Origin: Enterobacteriaceae bacterium UBA7338
GTDB taxonomy: Bacteria; Pseudomonadota; Gammaproteobacteria; Enterobacterales; Enterobacteriaceae
NCBI GenBank assembly: GCA_002480085.1
Contig: DKPJ01000012.1
Span: forward strand, 315,709-379,708
Length of the DNA: 64,000 nt
Direction: 5' to 3'
The translations under genes were made by a program, and so were the position numbers. The notes beneath the pieces were generated by a model. That model was not told the origin of the DNA and made no database searches. It was given only the letters and a program-made list of their open reading frames with translations. The first letter of the stretch is position 1, and each line of letters starts with the position of its first letter. Positions 62,408 to 64,000 of this stretch are shown in pieces.

Positions 62408-62836
62408 TTAGATGTCCAGAACTTGCGGTTGCTGTGCCGCGTGGTTGTGCTCGTTACCCGCGTAAACTTTCAGTTTACGGTACATAGCACGACCCAGCGG
62501 GCCTTTTGGCAGCATGCCTTTAACCGCGATTTCAATCACACGCTCAGGACGGCGGGCAATCATCTCTTCAAAGGTCGCTTGTTTGATACCACCGATGTGG
62601 CCAGTGTGGTGATAGTACACTTTGTCAGTACGCTTGTTACCGGTTACGGCAACTTTGTCAGCGTTCAGAACGATGATGTAATCACCGGTATCTACGTGCG
62701 GAGTGTATTCCGCTTTGTGCTTACCGCGCAGGCGACGAGCCAGTTCGGTAGCCAGACGGCCCAGAGTTTTACCGGTCGCGTCAACAACATACCAGTCGCG
62801 TTTTACGGTTTCTGGTTTAGCTGTAAAAGTTTTCAT
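62408..62836 (-). CDS. rplM: 50S ribosomal protein L13
   Basis: The 142-residue protein starts MKTFTAKPETVKRDWYVVDA and shows the L13 core KYTPH-type segment (KAEYTPHVDTGDY). It is the first gene of rplM-rpsI; in E. coli the leader mediates L13 autoregulation. The 226-bp gap to zapE holds the promoter and leader. Confidence 0.98.
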   Translation of the reverse strand: MKTFTAKPETVKRDWYVVDATGKTLGRLATELARRLRGKHKAEYTPHVDTGDYIIVLNADKVAVTGNKRTDKVYYHHTGHIGGIKQATFEEMIARRPERVIEIAVKGMLPKGPLGRAMYRKLKVYAGNEHNHAAQQPQVLDI

Positions 62837-63062
62837 TAAAAGCTTACCCAAGTAATAAGTTACACGTTGGTGAACACCCAAACGTTTAGTCAGTTGAGGC
62901 TCACACGACAAAGTCCGGCAAACCTACCCCTTCGAATAGCAAATGCCAGCACATAGAAAGTTTTGGGAAAAAAACCTTCTCGTAACGTGGGGTCGCAAGA
63001 TTATAGAGAAGTCAGGGTCAAAGATCGACCCCTTTTTATACTTCTCGACGAGGTTTTCGCCT

Positions 63063-64000
63063 TTACCCGGCCAGGTGCTCGCGGGCTAAATAGTCCTCGC
63101 TCTGCATCTCCTGCAAACGTGACAGGCAGCGCTGGAACTCAAACTTCAGCCGCTCGCCCCGGTAGATCTCATGCAGCACCGCCTCGGCACTGACCACCAG
63201 CTTAACGTGGCGCTCATAAAACTCATCCACCAGCGCGATAAAACGCCGGGCCTCGCTCTCCATCAGCGGGGTCATCACCGGGACGTCAAACAGCAGCACG
63301 GTATGGAACAGCTGTGAGAGCGCAATGTAGTCATGCTGGCTGCGGGCATCCACGCATAAAGTGGTAAAGGAGACCGCCAGCGTCTGGTTCTCTACGCCTA
63401 ACGTCGGCAGCAGACGGTGGTTTATCTCCAGCGTCGGGTGATTCTCCCGCTTTGCGCCCGCCAGCGCCTGCCACAGCGTCTCCATCTGCTGCGCCGTCTC
63501 GTCATTCAGCGGCGACAGCCAGAGGTGCGCCTGAGTCAACGTCCGCAGGCGGTAGTCAATCCCGGCGTCAACGTTCATCACGTCGCAGTGCTGCTTAATG
63601 GCCTCGATAGCCGGCAGGAAACGCGCGCGCTGCAGGCCGTTGCGATAGAGATTCTCCGGCGGGATATTCGACGTCGCCACCAGCGTAATACCCCGGGCGA
63701 ACAGCGCCTGCATCAGGCCGCCCAGCAGCATGGCGTCGGTGATATCCGAGACAAAAAATTCATCAAAGCAGAGCACGTCCGTTTCAGCTTTAAAGCGGTC
63801 AGCGACAATCTCCAGCGGATCGCTCTGCCCCTGTAGCTGGGTCAGCTCCTCATGTACCCGCAGCATAAAGCGGTGAAAGTGCAGCCGCTGTTTACGCGTG
63901 CCCGGCAGGCTATGGTAGAAGAGATCCATCAGCCAGGTTTTTCCCCGTCCGACGCCGCCCCACATGTACAAACCCCGCACCGGCGCGGCGGCACGCGTCT
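63063..64000 (-). CDS. zapE: Cell division ATPase ZapE, N-terminus beyond the window
   Basis: ZapE is an AFG1-like ATPase that acts on Z-ring stability under anaerobic or heat stress. The visible C-terminal 312 codons include Walker A GGVGRGKTWL, Walker B VLCFDEFFV and the sensor TSNIPP. The frame is open to the end of the window (reading APVRGLYMWGG), so the start is outside. E. coli ZapE is 375 residues. Confidence 0.95.
   Translation of the reverse strand, partial: TRAAAPVRGLYMWGGVGRGKTWLMDLFYHSLPGTRKQRLHFHRFMLRVHEELTQLQGQSDPLEIVADRFKAETDVLCFDEFFVSDITDAMLLGGLMQALFARGITLVATSNIPPENLYRNGLQRARFLPAIEAIKQHCDVMNVDAGIDYRLRTLTQAHLWLSPLNDETAQQMETLWQALAGAKRENHPTLEINHRLLPTLGVENQTLAVSFTTLCVDARSQHDYIALSQLFHTVLLFDVPVMTPLMESEARRFIALVDEFYERHVKLVVSAEAVLHEIYRGERLKFEFQRCLSRLQEMQSEDYLAREHLAG

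Noticed and set aside
1..64000. CRISPR arrays, insertion sequences, prophage or toxin-antitoxin genes
   Set aside because: No regularly spaced repeats, transposase or integrase motifs, or small paired toxin-antitoxin genes were seen.

Overview
The window is chromosomal DNA from a member of the Enterobacteriaceae. Nearly all of the backbone can be recognised gene by gene against Escherichia coli: secG-glmM-folP-ftsH-rlmE, greA/dacB, rplU-rpmA-yhbE-obgE, ispB-sfsB, murA-ibaG, mlaFEDCB, yrbG-kdsD-kdsC-lptCAB-rpoN-hpf-ptsN-rapZ-npr, yrbL, mtgA-elbB, arcZ/arcB, yhcC, gltBD, sspAB, rplM-rpsI and zapE. The REP-type repeats (arms like GTAGGCCCGG / CCACCGGGC) resemble those of Enterobacter, Klebsiella and relatives. 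I do not assign a genus. No integrase, transposase, prophage gene or CRISPR array was seen.

Layout. 1-3.6 kb: REP cluster, glucose-1-phosphatase agp, an HxlR regulator divergent from a short-chain dehydrogenase, a PP2A-like Ser/Thr phosphatase, tRNA-Leu(GAG) and secG. 4.16-15.67 kb: a compact twelve-gene operon on the minus strand, inserted between glmM and secG. It encodes a complete type IVb pilus of the TCP (Vibrio cholerae) / CFA/III-Cof (enterotoxigenic E. coli) type. Gene order matches tcpA-B-Q-C-R-D-S-T-E-F-J and cofA-J plus cofP. A periplasmic M23 (LytM) endopeptidase ends the operon, where related loci carry a lytic transglycosylase elsewhere. 15.8-53.4 kb: housekeeping genes for cell wall, lipid asymmetry, LPS export, nitrogen PTS, glutamate synthase and redox signalling. 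This stretch holds the sRNA ArcZ, a GraL-like greA leader RNA and a PhoP-box-like site before yrbL. 53.5-60.5 kb: an accessory catabolic operon in the gltD-sspB interval, where E. coli carries gltF and the nan genes. It encodes an FAD flavoprotein, an MFS carrier, a xylose-isomerase-like TIM barrel, a Gfo/Idh/MocA dehydrogenase and an SDR, and is divergent from a TetR regulator. 60.5-64 kb: sspBA, rpsI-rplM and the C-terminal part of zapE, which runs off the window.

How the parts work together. The pilus operon contains everything expected for assembly: major and minor prepilin, prepilin peptidase, lipoprotein secretin with a TcpQ-like partner, inner-membrane alignment proteins, one assembly ATPase, a platform protein, and an exported protein in the TcpF/CofJ position. 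There is no retraction ATPase and no dedicated regulator in the window. A UUCG-capped hairpin between the major and minor pilin genes probably sets their expression ratio. The accessory sugar operon has a matched pair of palindromic sites between its first gene and tetR, so it is probably induced by an unknown sugar or sugar acid. The two accessory loci are the parts most worth study; the remainder is conserved enterobacterial core.
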